The notes: generated by a model from the letters alone, not told the origin. 34,004 bases of DNA from Candidatus Berkelbacteria bacterium (GCA_030650195.1 JAUSEP010000037.1:1-34004); one strand, 5' to 3'. Positions 1 to 8,632 are shown, numbered from the stretch's first letter. Program-made: numbers and translations.

Positions 1-186
1 GCGAAAATTTTAGTTGGTATCGGAGGAACCTTTGATATGTTGGCTGGTATAACCCCACGAGCTCCGAGAATTTTTCGATCCATGCATTTAGAATGGCTCT
101 GGAGATTGATCCTGCAGCCAAGTCGTCTTCGTCGCATCTGGAAAGCGCTGGTTATTTTCCCAGTAAAAGCCTTATTTAGTAATTAG
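1..186 (+). CDS. WecG/TagA/CpsF-family glycosyltransferase, C-terminal fragment (5' end outside window)
   Basis: Frame 1 reads AKILVGIGGTFDMLAGITPRAPRIFRSMHLEWLWRLILQPSRLRRIWKALVIFPVKALFSN*, typical WecG/TagA C-terminal motif (GVGGxFDxxAGxxxRAPxxxxxxxLEWxxRLxxxPxR). Confidence 0.85.
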   Translation, partial: AKILVGIGGTFDMLAGITPRAPRIFRSMHLEWLWRLILQPSRLRRIWKALVIFPVKALFSN

Positions 187-190
187 ACAC

Positions 191-219
191 TTGCCAAACA
201 GGCCACTCATTGCTACAAT
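191..219 (+). promoter_or_regulatory. nusA promoter: TTGCCA-N17-TACAAT with TG extension
   Basis: TTGCCA at 191-196, TACAAT at 214-219, 17-nt spacer. Confidence 0.6.
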
Positions 220-275
220 AACAGCATCCAGGTTAGATCCTGGCTATTTTTAAAAAGTAAGGAGAGTATAGAAAT

Positions 276-1493
276 ATGGCAATCTCACCATTTGCGGCCG
301 CAATAAATCAGCTTGCTGACGAACGCGGACTACCAAAAGACATTATTATTGACACCATCGAAGCAGCTGTCGCTGCCGCTTACCGTAAAGATTACGGTCA
401 GCAGGATGAAGATATTAAAGCCAAACTCGATGAAGAATCTGGTGTTTTTCATGTTAAACAATGCTTTGAAGTTGTAGAGGAGCCAGAAAACATTCACGCT
501 CAACTAACAGTTGATCAAGCTCAAGAGATGAAAAAAGGTTCTAAGATCGGAGATATTATAGAAATAGAGCTTGAACCTCATGAAGATTTTGGTCGTATTG
601 CTGCTATGACCGCAAAACAAGTTATCTCTCAGAGACTACGGGAAGCAGAAAAAGAAATTCTTTATGCAGAATACAAAGAAAAACAAGGTCAGCTAATTAA
701 CGGTTATGTCCAGCAAGTTGAGGGACCAAACGTTATCCTTAATATTGGGAAACTTAACGGTTTGATGATTGCATCGGACCAGATTCCAAACCAGAATTAC
801 TACCCAGGTCAACGTCTGAAAGTTTTGGTTTACACTGTTGAGGAAACACCACGTGGACCACGCGTTTTAGTAACTCGTTCTAGTGCCGACTTTATTACCA
901 AGCTCTTTGAGCTAGAAGTTCCGGAGATTGCTAGCGCTGCTGTCGAAGTTAAGGCTATTGCTCGAGAAGCTGGCGTTAGAACCAAAATGGCTGTGGTTTC
1001 TAACCAACCCGGTCTTGATCCAGTAGGTTCTTGTGTTGGTCAGAGAGGAACCCGTGTTCAAGCAGTTCTATCAGAAATCGGTGAAGAAAAGATAGATATT
1101 ATTCTCTGGAACGATTCAATTGAACAGCTAATTACCAATGCTCTTTCACCGGCTAAAATTGACAAAATTACATTACGAAAGAAAGCTCAGAGCGCTTCCG
1201 TTAATGTACCAATTGATCAGCTTTCGTTAGCTATTGGTAAGAATGGCCAGAACGTCCGCTTGGCTAGCAAACTCACTAATTGGGAGATAGATATCGTTAA
1301 AGAAGGTGAAGAAGCCAGACACCGCCCTGAAGTTGAGGCCAAGGAAACTACAGAACCAACCGAAGAAGCGGCATCTCCTGCTGAAGAAACACCAACTGCT
1401 CCCAAACCAGACACTACGACCAAGAAACCTGCTAAAGCTAAACCTACTAAGAAAACGGCAGTTAAAAAAACCGCTAAGAAGACCGGCAAGTAG
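276..1493 (+). CDS. nusA: Transcription termination/antitermination factor NusA with Lys/Ala/Pro-rich tail
   Basis: NusA N-terminal domain, S1 and KH motifs (DPVGSCVGQRGTRVQAVLSEIGEEKIDIILW; SLAIGKNGQNVRLASKLT); SD aaggagag upstream. Confidence 0.95.
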   Translation: MAISPFAAAINQLADERGLPKDIIIDTIEAAVAAAYRKDYGQQDEDIKAKLDEESGVFHVKQCFEVVEEPENIHAQLTVDQAQEMKKGSKIGDIIEIELEPHEDFGRIAAMTAKQVISQRLREAEKEILYAEYKEKQGQLINGYVQQVEGPNVILNIGKLNGLMIASDQIPNQNYYPGQRLKVLVYTVEETPRGPRVLVTRSSADFITKLFELEVPEIASAAVEVKAIAREAGVRTKMAVVSNQPGLDPVGSCVGQRGTRVQAVLSEIGEEKIDIILWNDSIEQLITNALSPAKIDKITLRKKAQSASVNVPIDQLSLAIGKNGQNVRLASKLTNWEIDIVKEGEEARHRPEVEAKETTEPTEEAASPAEETPTAPKPDTTTKKPAKAKPTKKTAVKKTAKKTGK

Positions 1494-1559
1494 ACCTCTA
1501 CTTGAGGTATTTGGTAGTTCTACTCTTTCGATAACAAGAGTCTCTGGTACAATACTCCA

Positions 1560-4058
1560 ATGCAAGAAGATTACGATAATCTAAAAAACCGTCTGAGCGA
1601 GACAGCTCAAAAAATTGTTTTAGATTGCGAGCAGATTGCTCGAGCGATGGATACTGGGATAGACACCCAGCATTTATTGGTTTCTCTTGCTTCTAACCAA
1701 GGTACTATTTCCTATGAGATTTTGCGTGAATTAATGGTTACGCCTCAGAGGGTTGTTTACTTACTACAGAATCCAGATTTCAAACTTAAGATTTCTGAAA
1801 CAATTTCCGCAGACTTCAAACGAGTTCTAAAAACTGCCACTCAGAGAGCTGTTGCCTACCAAACCCCTACGGTAGATTCCGAACATTTGCTTTTAGCATT
1901 GGCTACCAATAAAGAAACTAATGCCTACAAAATTCTTACGGGTCTGGCTGTTGAACCAAAGATGCTTAAAGATCAGCTAGAAGGACATTTTGGTCAAGTG
2001 AATGAATCAATAAATAATCTACCAGAAGCTCACGAAGAGATGGCCGAAGAGGGAGAGGGGCAGTTTGCTCAATTTACCCAAGCACCACCTCGAGCTCCAA
2101 ACCGAGCAAAATCTGCCATAGATTATTTTACTAACGATTTAACAAAAGAGGCTAAGGCCGGAAAACTTGACCCAGTTATAGGACGAGAGAAAGAGATTCA
2201 ACGTATGAGTCAGATATTGGTACGGAGAGGCAAGAACAATCCTGTTTTGACCGGTGAGCCAGGAGTAGGGAAGACAGCGATCGTTGAAGGTTTGGCTTCC
2301 CGGATTGTTGCTGGCGACGTACCACGTCAGCTCTCGGACAAACGAGTTGTGAGTTTAGATTTAGCACTTTTAATTTCAGGTACGACTTACAGGGGTCAGT
2401 TTGAAGAAAGAGCTAAAAAGTTAATTGATGAAATCCTTAAAGCGGGAAATATTATTTTGTTTATTGATGAGTTACACACCATTGTTGGCGCAGGAGCCGC
2501 CGAAGGATCAGTTGACCTAAGCCATATCCTTAAGCCCGTTCTTTCTAAGGGACAACTACGGTTAATTGGAGCTACCACTAACGACGAATACCGCAAACAT
2601 ATCGAAAGAGACCCTGCTTTAGAGCGCCGATTACAAAGAGTTAATGTTGAAGAACCTTCGTCAGAGGAAGCCGTTAAAATTTTGCATGGATTAAAGAAGA
2701 CTTACGAAAAACATCATAACGTCACAATCGATGAGGATGCGGTTATTGCCGCAGTAGATCTTTCAAAGCGCTACATAAGCGATCGGTTCCTACCAGACAA
2801 AGCTATTGATTTAATCGATGAAGCTGCAGCCGCAACTCAACTGGAAGAACAACAGATAAAGATATCTACTAAGTTAACTGAACTTGAGAAGAAACGCCAA
2901 GAAGCTCATCAGGAGCATACTAAAGCCGCCGATGTTTATGATTACGAAAAGGCTGCCAGCTGGAGGGTGCTTGAGTACCGTTACCTAGATGAGATCGAAA
3001 AACTAAAACTTAAACTTCCTAAGCGTACTGTTAATCGTGTTATTACAAGGGAAGATATAGCGAAGATCGTTTCAATGTGGACTGGTGTACCCGTAACGGC
3101 CTTAGCTAAGACCGAGCAGGTACGACTGGTAAACCTGGAAAAAGTTCTAAAGAAACATATCGTCGGGCAGGACGAGGCCGTTGGTGCTATCTCCGGAGCC
3201 ATACGTCGCTCAACAGTTGGTGTGGCTGACCCAAACAGACCGCTCGGATCTTTTATTTTCCTTGGGCCAACAGGAGTAGGAAAGACTGAGTTAGCTCGAG
3301 TGTTAGCCCGGGAAGTTTTCGGTCGAGACGAAGCTTTAATAAAAGTAGATATGAGTGAATTTATGGAGCGCCACAACGTTTCTCGTTTAGTGGGAGCGCC
3401 TCCTGGATACGTTGGTTACGAGGAAGCAGGTAAACTCACAGAGACTGTTCGTCGTCAGCCTTACTCCGTTGTTTTGCTTGATGAAATAGAGAAAGCTCAT
3501 CCCGATGTCTTTAATATGTTGTTGCAGATTATGGAAGACGGTCAGCTAACTGACGCCAAGGGGAGAGTAATAAACTTTCGAAATACAATTTTAATCATGA
3601 CTTCTAATATTGGGTTGGCGGAGATGAACCGACAGCAAGCGATTGGTTTCAAGGTTAAAGATGCAACACTTGCTGAGAACCGCTACGAGGAAATTAAAAC
3701 TCAAGTTCTCGCCCAACTTAAAGATAACTTCCGACCTGAGTTTATAAACCGTTTGGATAAAGCGATTGTTTTTAAACCACTTGGTAAAGAAGAGGTTAAA
3801 CAGATTGCTGGGCTACAGATCGAAAGGTTAATAAAACGCTTAGTACCAGAAGGAATTGAGATCCAGATTGATGAATCTGCTCAAGATTTCTTAGCAGAAA
3901 AAGGCTTTGACCCAGAATTTGGTGCCAGACCAGTTCGAAGAGTGATTACGGAATACATCGAAGATCCGCTCTCAGAACTGCTATTGACGGGTAAGCTGAG
4001 CAAGAAAGCCCCGATACGAGTTCTGCGCAAAGGCGAAAAACTGGCATTGGTTAAATAA
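1560..4058 (+). CDS. clpC: ATP-dependent Clp protease ATP-binding subunit ClpC-like (AAA+)
   Basis: Clp N-domain repeats, two Walker A motifs ([30 protein letters not shown]), [23 protein letters not shown]. Confidence 0.93.
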   Translation: MQEDYDNLKNRLSETAQKIVLDCEQIARAMDTGIDTQHLLVSLASNQGTISYEILRELMVTPQRVVYLLQNPDFKLKISETISADFKRVLKTATQRAVAYQTPTVDSEHLLLALATNKETNAYKILTGLAVEPKMLKDQLEGHFGQVNESINNLPEAHEEMAEEGEGQFAQFTQAPPRAPNRAKSAIDYFTNDLTKEAKAGKLDPVIGREKEIQRMSQILVRRGKNNPVLTGEPGVGKTAIVEGLASRIVAGDVPRQLSDKRVVSLDLALLISGTTYRGQFEERAKKLIDEILKAGNIILFIDELHTIVGAGAAEGSVDLSHILKPVLSKGQLRLIGATTNDEYRKHIERDPALERRLQRVNVEEPSSEEAVKILHGLKKTYEKHHNVTIDEDAVIAAVDLSKRYISDRFLPDKAIDLIDEAAAATQLEEQQIKISTKLTELEKKRQEAHQEHTKAADVYDYEKAASWRVLEYRYLDEIEKLKLKLPKRTVNRVITREDIAKIVSMWTGVPVTALAKTEQVRLVNLEKVLKKHIVGQDEAVGAISGAIRRSTVGVADPNRPLGSFIFLGPTGVGKTELARVLAREVFGRDEALIKVDMSEFMERHNVSRLVGAPPGYVGYEEAGKLTETVRRQPYSVVLLDEIEKAHPDVFNMLLQIMEDGQLTDAKGRVINFRNTILIMTSNIGLAEMNRQQAIGFKVKDATLAENRYEEIKTQVLAQLKDNFRPEFINRLDKAIVFKPLGKEEVKQIAGLQIERLIKRLVPEGIEIQIDESAQDFLAEKGFDPEFGARPVRRVITEYIEDPLSELLLTGKLSKKAPIRVLRKGEKLALVK

Positions 4059-4076
4059 TTTTTAGACCGTTTAGGG

Positions 4077-4105
4077 TTGACTCTCAACCCGCTTTGTGGT
4101 ATGGT
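4077..4105 (+). promoter_or_regulatory. Promoter TTGACT-N17-TATGGT for 4135 gene
   Basis: TTGACT at 4077, TATGGT 17 nt downstream, SD ggagg before ATG 4135. Confidence 0.6.
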
Positions 4106-4134
4106 TTGGGCACTAAATAGGAGGTTTAGAGTAC

Positions 4135-4515
4135 ATGGACAAGGATACGTTAATTATCTTCAAGTGGTTCTTCGGACTGCTTGGGCTTGCCTTGGTTGCT
4201 TTTGGAGCATACGTTCGTTGGTTTACCTACAATCCGCTCTTCCCCGAGCGATTGACGGAACAACGTTCATGGGCCGAAAGTAGCTCGTTTGTTTCTTTCG
4301 GGCTCGCATTATTTGCCTTCGTCTCGATGTATCTTGCTCGCGGTTGGGCTAAAGAAATCGAGACCCGAAAGGCTCTGAATGCCTATCTGAGAATTGGGTC
4401 AAAAGTGGAGACCCTCTCGACTCCTAACCAGGTTAAGGTTGCGAAGTTTCTCACTCGCTACCACGAAGGGCTCGAAGAGGCCGCAGAAAGCGGCCGCCGA
4501 GCTAGCCGTACCTGA
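4135..4515 (+). CDS. Small membrane protein of unknown function
   Basis: ORF with SD (aggaggttt), two predicted hydrophobic segments, own promoter and terminator. Confidence 0.7.
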   Translation: MDKDTLIIFKWFFGLLGLALVAFGAYVRWFTYNPLFPERLTEQRSWAESSSFVSFGLALFAFVSMYLARGWAKEIETRKALNAYLRIGSKVETLSTPNQVKVAKFLTRYHEGLEEAAESGRRASRT

Positions 4516-4523
4516 CGACGTTC

Positions 4524-4560
4524 AAACCCCCACACTTGCATGCAGGTGTGGGGGTTTCTG
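4524..4560 (+). terminator. Rho-independent terminator
   Basis: AAACCCCCACAC ... GTGTGGGGGTTT perfect 12-bp stem. Confidence 0.85.
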
Positions 4561-4575
4561 TAAGGGCTAAGGCGG

Positions 4576-4893
4576 TTAAGCCTTGATTTGCAAGGTGAGA
4601 ACGGCGTAGCCGACGATGCCAGCGAAGCAGTCCGTACCCTTGCAGAAACGGTTTTCCGTATCGCGCCGGATCCGCAACGCAAGATCCTCGACGAGCCGAG
4701 TGGCCTCATCTTGGCTGATCTTCAACTTCTTAGCAAGGCATTCAAGGAGCTGTTGTCGCAACACGTAATCGATGTGGCTTAGATCCTTCGCATCAAATCG
4801 GTCCGCCAGAGTCTGCATGATCAGCACATCGTTGTCGATCACTCCGAGCGACCTCACGGTAGCCGTTGACGATTGTGGTAAAGGTGCGATCAT
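4576..4893 (-). CDS. Hypothetical protein (105 aa from the preferred start MIAPLPQSS...)
   Basis: Minus-strand ORF; GGAGGAAAG SD upstream of the ATG at 4893-4891; longer ORF-track start at 5001 lacks an SD. Confidence 0.6.
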   Translation of the reverse strand: MIAPLPQSSTATVRSLGVIDNDVLIMQTLADRFDAKDLSHIDYVLRQQLLECLAKKLKISQDEATRLVEDLALRIRRDTENRFCKGTDCFAGIVGYAVLTLQIKA

Positions 4894-5145
4894 AGATCTT
4901 TCCTCCGATGCGACAATCTTACGCCAATTCAACTCTTGTACAATACTTATTACTTTTATTTTCGGTGCTCCTACCCGGCCGGTGACTGTTCGGTTATCCA
5001 CCCGCCTACGTTTAAATTACGGCAGGGTATACACCTACGCTACTATTGAAGCACAAGGCTTTTGATTTTACAGTTCCGTAGCTTCAGCGTAGGACTGTCC
5101 TCTTTTCCCCAATAACATCCCCAACAAAAACCAAACAGAGAAACA

Positions 5146-5167
5146 GCCACCTCGCAGTCGAGGTGGC
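5146..5167 (-). terminator. Hairpin terminator of the 5188-5541 gene
   Basis: GCCACCTCG-CAGT-CGAGGTGGC followed on minus strand by a T-rich tract. Confidence 0.7.
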
Positions 5168-5187
5168 CATTCGTGATGTTGCGTCCG

Positions 5188-5541
5188 CTACCCGCAAAGA
5201 ACAAGTCCCTGGGCAGGCACTGTCTCGCGCCGTGTGGCGAAGGGTGTCTCGTAGGGTATCAGCCCCAACCGCATTGCCGCTCTGTAGGCTTGCACCCGAT
5301 TGTTGACCTGGAGTTTGTCGAAGATGTTCGCTAGATGAAAATCGATCGTTCGCTTCGACACGAACAACACGTCAGCGGCTTCCTTGCTGCAGTGGCCCTC
5401 GGCGATGAGGCTCAAAACCTCAATTTCCCTCTTTGAAAGTCGGACGCCACGCCCTGTGATATCGCTTCTCCTCTCTCTAGAGGTTGAGAGTGGAATCTCC
5501 AAGGGCGGATACGTACTTGCGGTACTTTTCGTAGAACTCAT
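5188..5541 (-). CDS. LuxR-family HTH protein (single HTH, no recognisable receiver domain)
   Basis: LSKREIEVLSLIAEGHCSKEAADVLFVSKRTIDFHLANIFDKLQVNNRVQAYRAAMRLGLI matches GerE/LuxR HTH; upstream TTGACG-N17-TAAGAT and GGAGG. Confidence 0.85.
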   Translation of the reverse strand: MSSTKSTASTYPPLEIPLSTSRERRSDITGRGVRLSKREIEVLSLIAEGHCSKEAADVLFVSKRTIDFHLANIFDKLQVNNRVQAYRAAMRLGLIPYETPFATRRETVPAQGLVLCG

Positions 5542-5647
5542 TTAACCATTATCCTCCGTGTGTCTGCGCCCATAGGCTTAAAAGTCCATGGGGAATATCC
5601 ATCTTAGCCAAGAGTAAGCGATTCGTCAATCAGCAAACATAAAAAGA

Positions 5648-5674
5648 ACCCGGGTCGCCTGTTGACGTCCGGGT
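5648..5674 (-). terminator. Terminator of the tandem-HTH gene
   Basis: ACCCGG...CCGGGT stem followed on minus strand by TCTTTTT. Confidence 0.75.
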
Positions 5675-5693
5675 AATTTGATTGCCGAGAGTG

Positions 5694-6188
5694 CTACTCG
5701 GCATGAACTTTTTGTGTGAGCGAGTCACCCGGGATAAGACCGAGTCGGATTGCAGTACGGACAGCTTGGATACGGTTCATCGTCTGAAGCTTGTCGTTAA
5801 TGCTGCCCAGGTGGAAGCTCACGGTGCCGTCTTTGACCCCAAATACCTCTGCCACCTGCTTGTTCCCAAGCCCACGAGCTACAAGTTTAAGGACTTCTTT
5901 CTCGCGTTTCGTTAAGCGCGGTTCGCGAGAACCGGCAAGGTAGTCAGTCCTCTCCGGCAACACGATTATTCCAAGGCTAATAGCCTTGTTACACGCGTCG
6001 AGCCTACCATGAGCGCCCAACTTGACATAGGTGGCATTGGCGTAGCTGTCCACTGTCCGCTTACTTATGAACAGTATGTCTGCCACCTCCGTTGACGAAC
6101 GACCCTGCCAAAACAGTGTGATAACTGCGATCTCTCGTTCTGTCAGCCGTTTCCCGAAAACTGGGAGATGCTTTTTATGCTTCCTCAC
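5694..6188 (-). CDS. Tandem LuxR-HTH protein (two GerE-type HTH domains), GTG start
   Basis: LTEREIAVITLFWQGRSSTEVADILFISKRTVDSY... and LTKREKEVLKLVARGLGNKQVAEVFGVKDGTVSFHLGSINDKLQ; upstream TTGACG-N17-TACTAT and GGAGG. Confidence 0.85.
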   Translation of the reverse strand: MRKHKKHLPVFGKRLTEREIAVITLFWQGRSSTEVADILFISKRTVDSYANATYVKLGAHGRLDACNKAISLGIIVLPERTDYLAGSREPRLTKREKEVLKLVARGLGNKQVAEVFGVKDGTVSFHLGSINDKLQTMNRIQAVRTAIRLGLIPGDSLTQKVHAE

Positions 6189-6292
6189 CTTGTTGTCCTC
6201 CGTTTGTGCGAATTCGATCCTGCCTGAAGATCGTTAAGCGCATAGTAATCCTTTTGGCCATTCTCGTCAACCATATCGTATGGTGACTTCTA

Positions 6293-6322
6293 TTGACTTG
6301 TTCGGTTTTTGTTCGCTATTGT
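6293..6322 (+). promoter_or_regulatory. Candidate SOS promoter/LexA operator: TTGACT-GTTCGGTTTTTGTTC-TATTGT
   Basis: GTTC-N7-GTTC (6300-6314) between -35 (6293-6298) and -10 (6317-6322); same geometry upstream of lexA. Confidence 0.75.
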
Positions 6323-6329
6323 AAAAGCA

Positions 6330-6593
6330 ATGGGGGAAGTACGAGAGCTCAAGGAAGAAGTGGGGGAACGGGTTAAGGTTTTAGCTAGCTTTGCTGGTTT
6401 TAAAATTACAATTCATTTCTTTAGTTGGCGAGGCCGAACCTACAAGGTAGATTCCATGAATCTGTTCCACATCGAAAAAGACGCCGAGCATCAAATCTAT
6501 AATTTTGCCGTTAGTGCTCTTGGTAATACTTACCAGCTAACCTTTGACCCCGTTACGCTCGAGTGGCAATTAAAAGACGTCTTAGCCTTATGA
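6330..6593 (+). CDS. Small protein resembling DUF6504 (Y-family polymerase-associated)
   Basis: ATG at 6330 is 7 nt after the -10; FFSWRGRTYKVDSMNLFHIEKD...YQLTFDPVTLEWQLKDVL pattern; stop overlaps dinB start (ATGA). Confidence 0.6.
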   Translation: MGEVRELKEEVGERVKVLASFAGFKITIHFFSWRGRTYKVDSMNLFHIEKDAEHQIYNFAVSALGNTYQLTFDPVTLEWQLKDVLAL

Positions 6594-7849
6594 GAAAGAT
6601 TCTTCATATAGATATGAATTCTTACTTTGCTACTCTTGAGCAGCAAGCCCATCCTAATTTACGTGGCAAACCGATCGGTGTGGCTGGTAAGGGAAAAGGA
6701 GAGCGAACGGTTGTTTGTGGTGCTTCGATAGAAGCAAAAAAGTTTGGTTTAAAATCTGGGATGTCTACTTGGGAGGCTCTACGCCTTTGTCCGCAACTTA
6801 TTATTATCCCTGCGACTTATGACCGTTACAGCTTTACTTCTAAGCGTATTTTTGATCTACTAGAGCGTTTTGGGCCTAAGGTAGATGTTTTTTCGATAGA
6901 TGAAGCTTTTTTAGATTTAGGAACGGATATCTCCTGGGAAGAGGCGGGAAACTTAGGTATTAAGATTAAACAATTAATCCGGACTGAGATAGGGGAGTGG
7001 GTAAGCTCTTCCGTTGGTATCTCCTACGGTCGGGTATTAGCAAAGCTAGCCTCAGAGATGCAAAAACCAGATGGTTTAACAGTTATTAGACCGGAAGACT
7101 TTGCTCGTATTGCCGCAATTATGCCGATAGAAGAATTGTGTGGAATCGGTTTCCGTTTACGACCGCGTTTAAACAGAATGGGCATTAATACTATCGCTGA
7201 GATGGGACGGATGCCAAGAGATATGCTAATAACTGTTTTTGGCTTACATACTGGTTCCTGGTTGCATGATATCGGTAACGGTATAGACAACAATATTTTG
7301 CATTCTTGGCGAGATCTACCTCAGGAAAAATCTATAGGGCATTCTTACACCCTACCGCATAATATAAGTAACCTAAGTGACGTTAAGAAAGTTTTGCTTC
7401 TACTCTCTGAACGAGTTGGTGTTCGGCTACGAGCCAAGCGTTTGGTTGGTAAAACAATTTCAACATATCTTCGTTTTGAAGATGGATCCGGTTGGGGAGA
7501 GCGCCACACCCAAAAAGAGTATCTACTGGACGGTTACCAAATCTACCGAGCCGGAGAACGGCTCTTAAACGGCGCGAGCGTGTTAAAACCAGTTCGACTG
7601 GTAGCAATTACCATTAGTGATCTTGTAAGTCAGTACGAGGCAACTTCACCGTTGTTTGAGGCGACCCAGGCTAACGAAGAACTTGCCTTGGCTGTAGATA
7701 AGATAAACAACCGTTACGGTGAGTGGGCGGTTCACCGGGGCTTAATACATAAAATACGCCAGAGGATATTCAACCTGCCGGACGGCAGGGACAAGCGGAA
7801 ATACGTCCCTGAAATCACCCATATAAATCCATTCACTAAACGAATCTAA
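6590..7849 (+). CDS. dinB: Y-family DNA polymerase (Pol IV/DinB-like)
   Basis: MRKILHIDMNSYFATLEQQAHPNLRGKPIGV, VFSIDEAFLDLG, SSSVGISYGRVLAKLASEMQKPDGLTVI. Confidence 0.92.
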   Translation: MRKILHIDMNSYFATLEQQAHPNLRGKPIGVAGKGKGERTVVCGASIEAKKFGLKSGMSTWEALRLCPQLIIIPATYDRYSFTSKRIFDLLERFGPKVDVFSIDEAFLDLGTDISWEEAGNLGIKIKQLIRTEIGEWVSSSVGISYGRVLAKLASEMQKPDGLTVIRPEDFARIAAIMPIEELCGIGFRLRPRLNRMGINTIAEMGRMPRDMLITVFGLHTGSWLHDIGNGIDNNILHSWRDLPQEKSIGHSYTLPHNISNLSDVKKVLLLLSERVGVRLRAKRLVGKTISTYLRFEDGSGWGERHTQKEYLLDGYQIYRAGERLLNGASVLKPVRLVAITISDLVSQYEATSPLFEATQANEELALAVDKINNRYGEWAVHRGLIHKIRQRIFNLPDGRDKRKYVPEITHINPFTKRI

Positions 7850-7923
7850 CCACCCCCACCTGCGGGGTGGGATATGATTAGGGGTTGTAAAATCTAAACC
7901 CTCGTCCGCACCCCAGGGGTGCG
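7850..7923 (+). terminator. Cluster of hairpins downstream of dinB
   Basis: CCACCCC...GGGGTGG (7850-7870), GGGTT...AACCC, and CGCACCCC-A-GGGGTGCG (7907-7923). Confidence 0.5.
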
Positions 7924-7981
7924 ATTATCGTTTAAGTTTGTAATTTTGTCGCCAAAGAGGCAAAAAATGGGGTCGGAATCC

Positions 7982-8010
7982 TTGACTTTCTCGATTATAT
8001 CTGATAAGAT
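7982..8010 (+). promoter_or_regulatory. Promoter TTGACT-N17-TAAGAT for 8054 gene
   Basis: TTGACT 7982-7987, TAAGAT 8005-8010. Confidence 0.65.
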
Positions 8011-8053
8011 TTGTCCATCATCTGGGTGTAATTCCCAGCGCAAGGAGTTAGAA

Positions 8054-8491
8054 ATGACAGGTATCATCTACGGTTGTCTCCTTATTGTCTCCGGTACGAT
8101 TGCACTAGCAATAGTCGCCTACCGTGAGGGCAAAAAGGGAGATCAGGAGGTAGGCTGGCCCATGCCCATAAGTATAGCACTTATCGTTGTCGGATCTGTG
8201 ATTTTATGGGCAGCCACTGACAGTATATATTCCAATCCCGACATCCCAATCGGGATGAAACTCACGGTTGCCGCTAGGTACGTGAGCGTCAATGGCGAAG
8301 AAAAGGTGGTCTTGCAGTGGCAGGAGGGCAAAGAAAAGCCCGACAACGAGTCGGTAGTCAGCACAAAGAAGCTGAAAACGGAAAACGACAGCGAGGTGCT
8401 GACAGTTGGCGAGACGATCGTTAAGCTCGACAATGGCAAGACCATTGTCCTGACAGCAGAGCAAACAAAGGCCGACCGGGCATTCCACTAA
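8054..8491 (+). CDS. Small membrane protein of unknown function
   Basis: ATG 8054 preceded by caaggag; two N-terminal hydrophobic segments; ORF-track start at 7919 lies upstream of the promoter. Confidence 0.7.
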   Translation: MTGIIYGCLLIVSGTIALAIVAYREGKKGDQEVGWPMPISIALIVVGSVILWAATDSIYSNPDIPIGMKLTVAARYVSVNGEEKVVLQWQEGKEKPDNESVVSTKKLKTENDSEVLTVGETIVKLDNGKTIVLTAEQTKADRAFH

Positions 8492-8515
8492 TGTCTTACA
8501 GTCGTTCCACAACAA

Positions 8516-8546
8516 CCCCGTGGCAATTCGCCGCGGGGAGTTTTTT
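8516..8546 (+). terminator. Rho-independent terminator
   Basis: CCCCGTGGC-AATTC-GCCGCGGGG then TTTTTT. Confidence 0.9.
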
Positions 8547-8594
8547 ATCCGCTATCCACCAGTATCCACAAAATTCTCGTCCCACCCCAAGAGA

Positions 8595-8632
8595 ATTACT
8601 AATCTATTTTCGTTCGGAAATAGATTAGTAAT
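8595..8632. repeat. Perfect 15-bp inverted repeat, 8-nt loop
   Basis: ATTACTAATCTATTT-TCGTTCGG-AAATAGATTAGTAAT. Confidence 0.9.

Noticed and set aside
1217-1565. Minus-strand ORFs opposite nusA (90 and 112 aa)
   Set aside because: They mirror the low-complexity Lys/Ala/Pro-rich tail of NusA and have no start signals or domain likeness.
2176-3376. Minus-strand ORFs opposite clpC
   Set aside because: Shadow ORFs of a well-conserved gene; compositionally implausible as proteins.
4588-5065. Plus-strand ORFs of 64 and 97 aa overlapping the 4576-4893 gene
   Set aside because: The minus-strand frame has SD and promoter; the plus-strand frames do not.
8545-8570. Replication origin
   Set aside because: Only weak DnaA-box-like words, and no dnaA, dnaN or rpmH nearby; kept only as part of a low-key finding.
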